Shown one piece after another: positions 53,793 to 62,282 of a stretch of DNA of 64,000 bases. The DNA lies in NCBI GenBank assembly GCA_947039455.1, contig CAMQZB010000003.1:40718-104717 (forward strand), in the 5' to 3' direction. Position 1 is the stretch's first letter. Every line of letters starts with the position of its first letter. The notes under the pieces were generated by a model. The model did no database searches. It was not told the DNA's origin and was given only the letters and a program-made list of their open reading frames with translations. The position numbers and the translations under genes were made by a program. The DNA comes from an uncultured Clostridia bacterium (GTDB lineage: Bacteria > Bacillota > Clostridia > Christensenellales > CAMQZB01).

Positions 53793-54995
53793 GTGAAGGA
53801 TTTAAAGCATTTATACTACTTTGAACAGCTTCTTGAGGACGCTAACAACCAGCTTGTTAGGCAAGGAAAAGAGGAGGGCAAACTAGCACTTGGTTACACT
53901 TGTTTCCATATGCCAGAGGTTTTACTTAACTTGGACAACTGCTTTTCATTAAGATTGCGAGCTCCAAAAACGGGGTCTATGGACATCGCTACTTATTATA
54001 TGTCAAACTACACTTGTGAATTTTGTCGAGCGATACTTGAGAGAAGCATTGAGGGTGGTTTCAACTTCCTTGACGCACTTTTAGCAGTTGACGCTTGTGC
54101 GCAAATGAATAGGTGTGTTGAAAACGTAGAAATACAAAATCTTATTGATAAAGAGAAGTTTTTCGTTTCACACGTTGACGTTCCTTATAAAGTGGACGAT
54201 TCAGCAATTACTCATTATGTTCAACAAATAAAACTTAAAGTTATGGACAAACTTTCAGAAAATTACGGTGTTGATATTTCTGATAAATCAATTAGAAAAG
54301 CGGTGGAAGAACATAACGCACTTTGTCGCATTATTACTGAAATCGGAAATTATAGAAAAGAGGACAATCCACGTATCACAGGTTATGAGTTCCACATTTT
54401 AACATTAATTAGTTACGCTTGCCCACGATATTTAGTTATGGAAAAGCTTACGGAGACTTTAGAAGAACTTAAAACACGTGAATGTGATGATAAAAAGCAA
54501 TTCCGTGCTAAAGTAGTTATGGTTGGAAGTGAAATGGACGATCCAGAGTTTACGAAAATCATTGAGGAATCTGGCGCACTAGTTGTTGCGGACAGATACT
54601 GTTTCGGTTCTTTCCCAGGCCGTGAAGAAATTATATTAAATGACACGGAAGACGTGCTTATGCAAGTTTGCCGTCAATATCTTGTGGACAGCCTTTGCCC
54701 ACGTTATATGAGTACTGAGAAAATCGACGAAAGACGTGCGAATGTAGATTATTTATTTAGAGAATTTAACGCTGATGGAGTAATCTATGAGCAAATTAAG
54801 TTCTGCGATTATTGGGGATATGAAAGAGTGTTGTCAGGATACGTGGTGAATAAAGATTACGGTCATCCGATACTTTCAATTGACCGTCCTTACATGGCGA
54901 AAGCTTCTGGACAACTTAGAACAAGAATTCAAGCATTTGTTGAAAGTCTTGAAATTAAGAAAATAAATAAGGCAAAGGAGGGTAAGAAAAAATGA
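53793..54995 (+). CDS. 2-hydroxyacyl-CoA dehydratase-family protein, subunit 1
   Basis: A 400-residue member of the HgdB/BcrBC/FldBC family. It has the family cysteines in YTCFHMPEV, NYTCEFCRAI and VDACAQMNRC, which in relatives ligate a [4Fe-4S] cluster, and the C-terminal Rossmann-like part (VVMVGSEMDDPEFTKIIEESGALVVADRYCFG ... GVIYEQIKFCDYWGYER) typical of the second half. Relatives remove water from (R)-2-hydroxyacyl-CoA by a ketyl radical or reduce benzoyl-CoA. It overlaps the next gene by ATGA, so the two form a complex. The GTG start follows AGGAGA. Confidence 0.88.
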   Translation: MKDLKHLYYFEQLLEDANNQLVRQGKEEGKLALGYTCFHMPEVLLNLDNCFSLRLRAPKTGSMDIATYYMSNYTCEFCRAILERSIEGGFNFLDALLAVDACAQMNRCVENVEIQNLIDKEKFFVSHVDVPYKVDDSAITHYVQQIKLKVMDKLSENYGVDISDKSIRKAVEEHNALCRIITEIGNYRKEDNPRITGYEFHILTLISYACPRYLVMEKLTETLEELKTRECDDKKQFRAKVVMVGSEMDDPEFTKIIEESGALVVADRYCFGSFPGREEIILNDTEDVLMQVCRQYLVDSLCPRYMSTEKIDERRANVDYLFREFNADGVIYEQIKFCDYWGYERVLSGYVVNKDYGHPILSIDRPYMAKASGQLRTRIQAFVESLEIKKINKAKEGKKK

Positions 54996-56518
54996 GTAAA
55001 CTTGGTAAATTATACACAGGAAAACAATATATAAAACGCAGAGAATGGCGTGGTTTCCGTGATACTATGTACGATTTTTATCGTTGGTTAGTGACATGGA
55101 AAGACTTGATTAAGTTCGTTTTCAGCTCACCACTTCGTATTACTAGAGGAATTTTTACATACCGTTGGATGGGTTCATACCTAACTACAACAGCATTTAT
55201 TGATAGACACTCAATGGGTCTTCGTGGAACTGCACTTAGGATTAATCACTTGCATTTCAACATGATGATTAAAAACACTACTCAGTTAATTGCTAATCAA
55301 TTCAAAGCGGATAAACGTTTTGGAAAATCAACTAAATTATCTGACAAAATAGTATTGTTTGACGAAATGATGCCAATGCACCTTATGGCGGGATTTCCGA
55401 ACCTATTCGGTGTTCCAATTCAAGTTGCTCCAGTTTTCCAATGTTCAGTTATTGATCAACAAAGTATGATTCAATACCTTGATGCGGTGGAGAATTTCGG
55501 ATTGCCCTCAGACGTTTGCCCACTTCCAGCTTGTGAAGCTGGTGCGGGAATACTTGATGATTACCCACAAATCGGTTGTTGTTATGTTAGTTCATCAATG
55601 CCTTGCGACGGTTCAGTTATGGCAAGTGCATTCCAAAGTAGATACTTCGATCTACCGACTTTCCCACTAACACTTCCTGTTCGTTATTTAGATATGGAAA
55701 CAGAAGCTTATGCTGTGCAAAACATGAAAGACTGTATTGCCTTTATCGAAAAGCACACAGGGGAAACTTACGATTGGGACGCTTACTTTACGGCAATGAA
55801 ACAATATAATAAAGAAACGGAATTTGAAATGCAAAAATGGGAAATCAACAAAACTGAGTACCCACAAATTACAGGAGCGAGCTTAGCACTTTACAGAATG
55901 TATAGTTTCTTAGTTGCCGCATCTATGGATAAGCGTTTCTTGAAAGTTCAAGAGAAAGTTAATAAATTAATGATGAAAGGCTATGAAAAGAAAGAAAAGT
56001 GTAGTAAGGAAATGCGTCACCGTGCAGTTGTATGGGCACCGCCTGCTCACTATTATTCAAACTTCTCAACATGGGCAGAGAACTGTTGGGGAATAAATGT
56101 TCTTATAGATATGGAGAGTTTGGTTGCTACTAAATTCTTCAATACGGAAGATAAGGAAGAAACTTTGAAAGATTTAGCTCATACTTACGAGAGAATGACA
56201 ATGCGTCGTCATACTAATGGCGGATTTGTTAACGTATTAGACGAACTTTGGAACGTATGCAAAGAGTTTAACTGCGATATGGTAATTATGTATGTTGGTA
56301 TCTCATGTAAGACTATGGCGGGATTAACGGGTCTATTTGAGGAGCAAGCGAGAGATCGTGGAATCCACCTTATTTGGGTAGACCATGACTTGATGGATCC
56401 AAGAACCGTTTCAAGAAAAGAAATGCGTGGGTTCGTTAATAGATACATGACAACAGTTTTAAGAGAAGAACCTGTAGACGAGTCATTAGTTGATTTTAAT
56501 GATGAAAAAACCTGGTAA
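54992..56518 (+). CDS. 2-hydroxyacyl-CoA dehydratase-family protein, subunit 2
   Basis: A 508-residue protein, about 100 residues longer than usual FldB/HgdA-type subunits. Cysteines in DVCPLPACEAG and GCCYVSSSMPCDGS are placed like the cluster ligands of this family. The C-terminal half (HRAVVWAPPAHYYSNFSTWAEN ... CDMVIMYVGISCKTMAGLTGLFEEQARDRGIHLIWVDHDL) is the family's closing domain. The N-terminus is basic (KRREWRGFRDTMYDFYRWLV). It overlaps subunit 1 and is followed by the activase after 15 bases. No CoA-transferase or acyl-CoA ligase is adjacent, so the substrate and even its CoA linkage remain open. Confidence 0.86.
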   Translation: MSKLGKLYTGKQYIKRREWRGFRDTMYDFYRWLVTWKDLIKFVFSSPLRITRGIFTYRWMGSYLTTTAFIDRHSMGLRGTALRINHLHFNMMIKNTTQLIANQFKADKRFGKSTKLSDKIVLFDEMMPMHLMAGFPNLFGVPIQVAPVFQCSVIDQQSMIQYLDAVENFGLPSDVCPLPACEAGAGILDDYPQIGCCYVSSSMPCDGSVMASAFQSRYFDLPTFPLTLPVRYLDMETEAYAVQNMKDCIAFIEKHTGETYDWDAYFTAMKQYNKETEFEMQKWEINKTEYPQITGASLALYRMYSFLVAASMDKRFLKVQEKVNKLMMKGYEKKEKCSKEMRHRAVVWAPPAHYYSNFSTWAENCWGINVLIDMESLVATKFFNTEDKEETLKDLAHTYERMTMRRHTNGGFVNVLDELWNVCKEFNCDMVIMYVGISCKTMAGLTGLFEEQARDRGIHLIWVDHDLMDPRTVSRKEMRGFVNRYMTTVLREEPVDESLVDFNDEKTW

Positions 56519-56533
56519 GGAGATATAAAGATT

Positions 56534-57334
56534 ATGAGTAAATATTTTGGCGGTTGTGATGTTGGATCAACATACACAAAAACAGTTATATTAGATGAAA
56601 GTGGAAAAATTGTTTCTACTAATACTATAAGAAGTAAAATGAATTCGGAAGAATCTGCTAAAGCTGGTTTGAACCAAGCTATTAGCGAACTTGGTTTGAG
56701 TTCTTTAAAGGAATTGGCTTATATAATCGGTACTGGTTACGGAAGAAACAAAGTGCCACAAGCGGTGGAGAATATCTCAGAGATTTCTTGCCACGCTATG
56801 GGTGTACACGTTACTGACCCTAACGTAAAAGCAATTATCGATATCGGTGGGCAAGATGTTAAGGGTATCTCAATAGACGTTGACGGTACTGTTAAAGCCT
56901 TTGCTATGAACGATAAATGCGCTGCGGGTACTGGTAGGTTCTTTGAGAACATGGCTAACGCTTTTGAGTTGTCATTACCTGAGTTTTCCGACTTGTCATT
57001 AACAGCGAAAAACGTAATTCCTATTACTGCACAATGTACTGTATTTGCGGAAAGTGAAATTATTACACTTGTTGGCGAGGGTAAACCTAGAGAAGAAATC
57101 GCTGCGGGTATTCAACTTGCGGTGGCGAAACGTTGTTTTGTTATGGCGAAAAAAGCAGGGGCTGTGGATAGCATTACGCTAACTGGTGGCTGTGCGAAAA
57201 ACGAAGGTTTGAAAAAAGCTATTGAGAAGGTTTTGAAGTTGAAAGTTATTAACTTAAAAACTGATCCTCAAATTATGGGTGCTTTAGGGGCGGCGGAATA
57301 CGCTCGTCAAAAAGGCCTAGCTAGGGAGGCTTAA
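56534..57334 (+). CDS. acyl-CoA dehydratase activase (HgdC/BcrA-BadF family)
   Basis: A 266-residue ATPase of the ASKHA fold. GCDVGSTYTKTVIL is phosphate loop 1, DIGGQDVK (103-108) the second, and TGGCAKNEGL the adenosine motif. Cys129 (NDKCAAGTGRF) and Cys168 (TAQCTVFAESE) are spaced exactly as Cys127 and Cys166 of HgdC, which bridge one [4Fe-4S] cluster across the homodimer. It uses ATP to push one electron into the dehydratase, starting the radical reaction. Its presence shows that the two upstream proteins work as an activated dehydratase or reductase. Confidence 0.95.
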   Translation: MSKYFGGCDVGSTYTKTVILDESGKIVSTNTIRSKMNSEESAKAGLNQAISELGLSSLKELAYIIGTGYGRNKVPQAVENISEISCHAMGVHVTDPNVKAIIDIGGQDVKGISIDVDGTVKAFAMNDKCAAGTGRFFENMANAFELSLPEFSDLSLTAKNVIPITAQCTVFAESEIITLVGEGKPREEIAAGIQLAVAKRCFVMAKKAGAVDSITLTGGCAKNEGLKKAIEKVLKLKVINLKTDPQIMGALGAAEYARQKGLAREA

Positions 57335-57338
57335 TATT

Positions 57339-57494
57339 ATGAGTTTATGGTGGCTTTTTGCAATAATCCCAGCTGGATTATTTGTGTTGTTATTTACTAT
57401 TTACTTTTTCAATCTTGACAATAAAGCGGTTTCATTAGTTTACAAAATGTTAGGAAAGAAATTCGAAAAACAAAACAAAGAAACAAAACTCTAG
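57339..57494 (+). CDS. 51-residue single-span membrane microprotein
   Basis: Not in the ORF track. ATG four bases after the activase stop, with AGGGAGG inside the activase gene as ribosome binding site. It encodes one membrane helix (WWLFAIIPAGLFVLLFTIYFF) and a basic tail (KMLGKKFEKQNKETKL). Tight spacing and the strong site make it a real operon member. I know no family; it might tether the complex to the membrane. Confidence 0.7.
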   Translation: MSLWWLFAIIPAGLFVLLFTIYFFNLDNKAVSLVYKMLGKKFEKQNKETKL

Positions 57495-57553
57495 TTTGAT
57501 ATGCTTGATAGTTTTAGCTAGACAAAATTTAACAAAAAATAAAAAATTAGGTA

Positions 57554-57582
57554 TGGACATTATAGAAAAAGTATGATAAAAT
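57554..57582 (+). promoter_or_regulatory. promoter of the enoate-reductase-like gene
   Basis: TGGACA at 57554-57559, 17-base spacer, TAAAAT at 57577-57582. No terminator separates it from the upstream operon, so read-through is also possible. Confidence 0.55.
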
Positions 57583-57613
57583 AATGTTATATTGATAAGT
57601 AAGGAGAGAATTT

Positions 57614-59668
57614 ATGAACAAGGACTATAATAGTTTATTTACCCCATGGAAGATTAACAATCTTGAAATTAAAAACCGTATTGTTATGACATCAATGGGC
57701 GGAACATCAATTTTTGGATGGATGGAATTACACCATTTTGACAAAGAAGCAGCGAATTTCTTGCTTGAGAAAGCTAAGAACAACGTAGGTTTGATTTTGC
57801 CAGGTATCGCACCAATCAGAAACATCATGGGCGGTCAATGGTTGTATAAAAACAAAAAAGCTTTCAGAGATTTGAAAGTTTTCATGGAAGAGTTCCACAA
57901 AACTGGCGCTAAATTGTTTGTTCAACTAACAGCTGGAATGGGACGTTCTTTCTCAGTAAATCACGTTATGGAACTTATGGTTACAAATAAGGTGGTAGGC
58001 ACGTTGGCTAAGCCGTTTTTGAACATGGATAGACTAACTGCAAGTGCAAGTCCAAACCCTAACCGTTGGTCGGATAAAGCCCCTTCAAGAGAGCTTACTA
58101 TTAAAGAAATCGAAGAAATGGTTTACGCTTTTGGTCAAACTGCAAAAATGTGTTTAGAAGCTGGAGTTGACGGTGTGGAAGTTCACGCTGTTCATGAAGG
58201 TTATTTGCTTGATCAATTTACTATGAAATACACAAACCAAAGAACGGACAAATACGGCGGTTCTTTCGAAAATAGATACCGTTTCCCAGTTGAAATTGTA
58301 CAAGAAATCAAAAAAGAATGTGGTGAAGATTACCCCGTTTCAGTTAGATATTCTATTGTTTCAAAAACAAAAGGATTCCGTGAAGGTGCTCTTCCTGGTG
58401 AAGATTATGTTGAAGTTGGTCGTGACATGGAAGAAAGTGAGAAAGCTGCAAAGCACTTGCAAGACGCTGGTTACGATATGCTAAATGCGGATAACGGTAC
58501 ATACGACGCTTGGTATTGGGCACATCCACCTATGTATATGCCTCAAAATACTAACCTTGCTGACTGTGAGCATATCAAAAAATTTGTTGATATTCCAGTA
58601 GTTGCTGCAGGTAGAATGGAGCCACACGTTGCTGCGAAATCTATTGCGGAAGGAAAACTTGATGGACTTGGTGTTGCTAGACAATTCTTAGCTGATCCAG
58701 AATGGGTTACTAAATTAATGGCTAACAAAGAATCTGATATTATGCCTTGTATTTGTTGTCACAACGGTTGTTTCACTATGGCAAGTTACAAAGGTGCTTC
58801 AAACGATCAAGACCTTGGAGACGCTATCCACATGGCGAGATGTGCTTTGAATCCTCACACTATGCAAACGAAAAAATACAAAATCGTGAAAGCGAAAAAA
58901 CCAATTACTGTTGCTATTATCGGTGGCGGTATCGGTGGTATGGAAACTGCTCGTGTAGCTGCTATGAGAGGGCATGATGTTACTATCTACGAAAAGAGTG
59001 ACAAGCTTGGCGGAATATTTATCGCTGCTGCTTCCCCTTCATTTAAAGAAAAAGATAGAGAGCTTATCGAATGGTATAAAAAAGAAATTCGCACTCTTAA
59101 AATTTCAGTTAAATACAATAGAGAAGTTACTGATTTCTCTAAAATTACAGCGGATAAAATAGTTATTGCTACTGGTTCTGTTCCTAGAAACTTTAAGGTT
59201 AAAGGTGTAGAGAAATCTATTGAGGCTTGTGAGTACTTGCTAGAAACGAAAGAAGTTGGAGAAACTGTTATCGTTATTGGTGGTGGATTAACTGGCTGTG
59301 AAATTGCTTACGATTTATATCTAAAAGGCAAAAAACCAGTAATTATAGAAATGAAAAATGACCTTATTGCAGTTAAGGGTGTTTGCTTAGCTAACAGTTC
59401 TTACCTAAGAGATTTCTTCAAACTAAATAAAGTTCCTGTATATCTTGAAACAAGATTAGAAGAAGTTACTGATGATGGCGTTGTTGCTATTGACAAAGAC
59501 GGAAACAAACTTGAAATCAAGGGTGACAGCGTAATCATGTCAGTTGGTTACGTTCCAGCTCCAGTTGCTTGCGATAATAAAAAAGCTAAACTAGTTGGCG
59601 ATTGCAAAGCTGTTGGAAACCTTAGAACTGTAATTTGGGGTGCATGGGATATTGCAATGAAATTGTAA
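57614..59668 (+). CDS. enoate-reductase-like NADH:flavin oxidoreductase (FMN, [4Fe-4S], FAD)
   Basis: A 684-residue protein of the 2-enoate reductase/FadH/BaiCD class. Residues 1 to about 370 form an Old-Yellow-Enzyme FMN barrel (SLFTPWKINNLEIKNRIVM; VEVHAVHEGYLLDQF; TDKYGGSFENRYRF). The cluster cysteines are C379, C382 and C386 (CICCHNGC) plus the Cys in HMARCALNP. An FAD site follows (IIGGGIGGMETARVAAMRGHDVTIYEK) and an NADH site (VIGGGLTGCEIAYDL). Relatives reduce alpha,beta-unsaturated acids or acyl-CoAs. Next to the dehydratase genes it probably reduces their enoyl product. The exact substrate is unknown, and bile-acid relatives share the fold. Confidence 0.92.
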   Translation: MNKDYNSLFTPWKINNLEIKNRIVMTSMGGTSIFGWMELHHFDKEAANFLLEKAKNNVGLILPGIAPIRNIMGGQWLYKNKKAFRDLKVFMEEFHKTGAKLFVQLTAGMGRSFSVNHVMELMVTNKVVGTLAKPFLNMDRLTASASPNPNRWSDKAPSRELTIKEIEEMVYAFGQTAKMCLEAGVDGVEVHAVHEGYLLDQFTMKYTNQRTDKYGGSFENRYRFPVEIVQEIKKECGEDYPVSVRYSIVSKTKGFREGALPGEDYVEVGRDMEESEKAAKHLQDAGYDMLNADNGTYDAWYWAHPPMYMPQNTNLADCEHIKKFVDIPVVAAGRMEPHVAAKSIAEGKLDGLGVARQFLADPEWVTKLMANKESDIMPCICCHNGCFTMASYKGASNDQDLGDAIHMARCALNPHTMQTKKYKIVKAKKPITVAIIGGGIGGMETARVAAMRGHDVTIYEKSDKLGGIFIAAASPSFKEKDRELIEWYKKEIRTLKISVKYNREVTDFSKITADKIVIATGSVPRNFKVKGVEKSIEACEYLLETKEVGETVIVIGGGLTGCEIAYDLYLKGKKPVIIEMKNDLIAVKGVCLANSSYLRDFFKLNKVPVYLETRLEEVTDDGVVAIDKDGNKLEIKGDSVIMSVGYVPAPVACDNKKAKLVGDCKAVGNLRTVIWGAWDIAMKL

Positions 59669-59703
59669 TCCTATACTAAATATGAATTAATAAAGAATAA
59701 TTT

Positions 59704-59739
59704 AAAAGGACTATATCTGTTGATATAGTCCTTTTTTTA
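59704..59739 (+). terminator. intrinsic terminator after the enoate-reductase-like gene
   Basis: AGGACTATATC-TGTT-GATATAGTCCT followed by a T run. Confidence 0.92.
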
Positions 59740-59765
59740 TAATATAAATATCTAATATCTAATAT

Positions 59766-60005
59766 TTAATCTTCAATATTGAAAGAATTAAACAATTCAT
59801 CACGGAAAAACTCTTGAATCTCAATTTGAAATCCTTGACACAAACTGTAAAGAGTATCTAATTTTATTGTTTTATTTTCCTTAGAAAGAATAGTGGAAAT
59901 AGTAGATTGCGGAACACCACTAGCCTTAAAAAGCTGATATTGTTTTATAGATTTATCTTCCATTAAGTTTTTCAATCGCAAAGCTATCGCATAATTTAGT
60001 TTCAT
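59766..60005 (-). CDS. small XRE-family HTH regulator
   Basis: A 79-residue protein with a Cro/C1-type HTH (KQYQLFKASGVPQSTISTILSKENKTIKLDTLYSLCQGF) and a short acidic tail. The sequence 'GVPQSTIS' and IQEFF are typical of small Firmicutes XRE proteins. It is transcribed alone, opposite to the dehydratase cassette, and lies between that cassette and the substrate-binding lipoprotein. Its 5' region holds two inverted repeats that may be operators. Confidence 0.87.
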   Translation of the reverse strand: MKLNYAIALRLKNLMEDKSIKQYQLFKASGVPQSTISTILSKENKTIKLDTLYSLCQGFQIEIQEFFRDELFNSFNIED

Positions 60006-60018
60006 AATATCTACTTAT

Positions 60019-60059
60019 CACACTTCGGTGTGCCGAATTGTTACTCTTTTATTGTAACA
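60019..60059 (-). promoter_or_regulatory. two inverted repeats upstream of the small XRE gene
   Basis: CACAC-TTCG-GTGTG (60019-60032) is a hairpin with a TTCG loop; TGTTAC-9-GTAACA (60039-60059) is a separate perfect palindrome. Both lie within 60 bases of the start codon, as expected for an RNA hairpin in the leader and a DNA operator. Confidence 0.5.
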
Positions 60060-60068
60060 TAAAATAAA

Positions 60069-60102
60069 GAAAAAAGACAGTTAATAATAACTGCCTTTTT
60101 TT
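60069..60102 (-). terminator. intrinsic terminator of the NMT1-like binding protein
   Basis: AAAAG-CAGTTA / TAACTG-CTTTT stem with A and T runs on either side, usable by the minus-strand gene. Confidence 0.8.
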
Positions 60103-60126
60103 CATATGTTGAGTTACAAATTAAGT

Positions 60127-61134
60127 CTAGCCGAAGATTTCTTCGTAGACTTTCTCTGCGTAAGTGTTGTTGACTAACTTGTCATAGTCAGCTAAATCCT
60201 CAAGAACGTCAGCGTTAACCATGATATCTTGAAGTCTGTCGAAAGAGTCCTCAGTCATAGATAAGCTAGTCATCCAAGCGTCGATAGCCAAGTAACTGGT
60301 TAAAGTATTCTCGATATCTTCAACGCTAGTACCGTCAAATTGTGGAGCGATAGCTTTAGCAATAACAGTTAAGTCGTCGGCATTTTCTTTCATGTAGTCA
60401 ATAGCTTTGTAAAGTCCACGTAAATAAGCCTCGATAACCTCTTCATTTTCAGCGATGTATTCTTTCGTTGCAACAAAGCAAGTGAAAGGAACTTCTCCGC
60501 CCTCAGCACCGATAGATGTTTTGCGATAACCTTTACCTTGATTTTCAAAAGTAGAAGCAGTAGGCTCAAAGAAAGTAACATAATCTCCTTGACCAGACTC
60601 AAAAGCACCCGCCATCATGTTGAAAGCGATGTCGTAATTTAGAGTAATGTTGTCGCCATTATAAAGACCATGTTGGTTTAAAACGTATTCCAAAGACATA
60701 GCAGGCATACCGCCTTTACGTCCAGCAATGATTTCTGTGCCTTCTAAATCAGCAAAGTCGAAATCTTTATCATCACGACCGAATAGGAAAGAACCGTCAC
60801 GTTTAGTAAGTTGAGCGAAAACCACAGGATAGTCTTCACGACCTTGATTGTAAACGAAAACAGCAGTTTCAGGGCCAACAAGACCGATATCTGCTTGACC
60901 GCTGACAATGGCAGTCATTGAAACGTTAGAACCGCCACCGTTGGTAAGTTCAACGTCAAGCCCCTCCTCTTCAAAGAAGCCCATTTCCATAGCAACGTAT
61001 TGAGGCGCGTAGAAAATTGAGTGAGTAACCTCGTTAACGCGCACAGTAGTAAGAGTGGTGTCAGCAGGACCGCAACCAGCCATAGTGCAAATAAGTAAGA
61101 CAAGTGAAAGTGATAGAGCAATTATTTTTTTCAT
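60127..61134 (-). CDS. NMT1/SsuA-like substrate-binding lipoprotein
   Basis: A 335-residue protein with a lipoprotein signal (CTMAGC, Cys21). It has the NMT1/THI5-like fold used by nitrate, sulfonate, taurine and pyrimidine-precursor importers: FYAPQYVAMEMGFFEEEGLDVELTNGGGSNVSMTAIVSGQADIGLVGPE, then GRKGGMPAMSLEYVL and FEPTASTFENQGKG. This is the same transporter class as the ATPase and permease at 51.8-53.3 kb, which lack a binding protein, so they probably form one system split by the dehydratase cassette. The substrate is unknown. Confidence 0.92.
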   Translation of the reverse strand: MKKIIALSLSLVLLICTMAGCGPADTTLTTVRVNEVTHSIFYAPQYVAMEMGFFEEEGLDVELTNGGGSNVSMTAIVSGQADIGLVGPETAVFVYNQGREDYPVVFAQLTKRDGSFLFGRDDKDFDFADLEGTEIIAGRKGGMPAMSLEYVLNQHGLYNGDNITLNYDIAFNMMAGAFESGQGDYVTFFEPTASTFENQGKGYRKTSIGAEGGEVPFTCFVATKEYIAENEEVIEAYLRGLYKAIDYMKENADDLTVIAKAIAPQFDGTSVEDIENTLTSYLAIDAWMTSLSMTEDSFDRLQDIMVNADVLEDLADYDKLVNNTYAEKVYEEIFG

Positions 61135-61310
61135 ATTAATATTAATACCTCCGAAGTTTAGTATAGTGTTTTATCATATGTTAATAGTGAAATTTTCGTG
61201 ACGATTGTGAAAGATAATATTTAATAATATAATATAAAAAACGCTAAATAAAATTTCCATAAAGAACTAAAACGCATAACGTAGTAAAAGAATTTGCCGA
61301 TAAAAATGAA

Positions 61311-61349
61311 AAAACCACCGTAACTGATAAAACAGCATAGGGTGGTTTT
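61311..61349 (-). terminator. intrinsic terminator of the YugP-type peptidase gene
   Basis: AAAACCACC / GGTGGTTTT stem; on the minus strand followed by TTTTTT. Confidence 0.82.
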
Positions 61350-61449
61350 GTAATATTAAATTCATTTCTAAACTAATAATATAGATGCAAATTAATAGGG
61401 TTGTATAATTAAGTAAAATAGTTTAATCTTAATTAAAAAACACTAATAA

Positions 61450-62181
61450 TTAGTCATTTCCTCTCATTCTTCCCATAATCAATAGGAAACGTAAGAAGTA
61501 AAGTAGTGATGTAACAAATCCTGCTACGTAAGTTAATGCAGCGGCATTTAGTACTTTTCCAGCTTGATTCGCTTCTTCAGGAGTTAAAATTCCGTCTTTC
61601 ACCAATGCTTTTTTCGCACGAGATGAAGCATTAAATTCAACTGGCAACGTGATAAGAGCAAACAAAGTCGCTAATCCGTAACCGAAAATTCCAAGGTTAA
61701 TCAAGATATTTGAAATACCATTTCCAACACCAGCGAAAATTTCAATCATCAAACCAATAAGAAGTAGTGGCACGAATGCCATACTACCAATTTTCACAAT
61801 AGGGTAAAACGCAGCTCTAACTTTCATTGGAAAATATCCTCTGTGTTTTTGAATTACGTGACCAATTTCGTGGGCAGCAACTCCGATTGCAGCAACGCTT
61901 GTTGAATCGTAAACTGTTGAAGAAAGTGCAACCGTTTCAGTTTTTGGGTTATAGTGATCAGTAAGGCTTCCAGCAACTTTCGTAACTTTTACACCCTGCA
62001 CGTTCTCTTTTTGCAATAATTCTTTAGCAACATAACTTGCTGAAATTCCAGATTTTGAGTGAACTTTACTGTATTTCCCAAATGTAGTCTTAACTTTTGT
62101 TTGGGCATAAATTCCAAGAAATAATCCTGGTAGTAAAATCAAAATAGACCAAGGTCCGTAAAACATTAAATCAAATAACAT
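61450..62181 (-). CDS. YugP-type membrane zinc metallopeptidase
   Basis: A 243-residue membrane protein. The zinc motif is AAHEIGHVIQKHRGY (HExxH) with surrounding VALSSTVYDSTSVAAIGVAAHEIGH, the signature of the neutral zinc metallopeptidase 2 family (YugP). About four helices are visible, one at the N-terminus before the catalytic region. It starts after GGAG. Physiological substrates are unknown. Terminator and promoter spacing suggest a single gene. Confidence 0.93.
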   Translation of the reverse strand: MLFDLMFYGPWSILILLPGLFLGIYAQTKVKTTFGKYSKVHSKSGISASYVAKELLQKENVQGVKVTKVAGSLTDHYNPKTETVALSSTVYDSTSVAAIGVAAHEIGHVIQKHRGYFPMKVRAAFYPIVKIGSMAFVPLLLIGLMIEIFAGVGNGISNILINLGIFGYGLATLFALITLPVEFNASSRAKKALVKDGILTPEEANQAGKVLNAAALTYVAGFVTSLLYFLRFLLIMGRMRGND

Positions 62182-62282
62182 AATTTCTTTATCTCCATTT
62201 TTATTTATTACTATATAGTATACCCAAATTTTCCGTTAAGTCAACACGAATTGAATAAAATTTATAAATTGTGTTTAAATTA

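Noticed and set aside
57614-59668. Bile-acid (bai) operon
   Set aside because: Only the flavoenzyme resembles BaiCD; no baiA, baiB, baiE, baiF or baiG genes are present.
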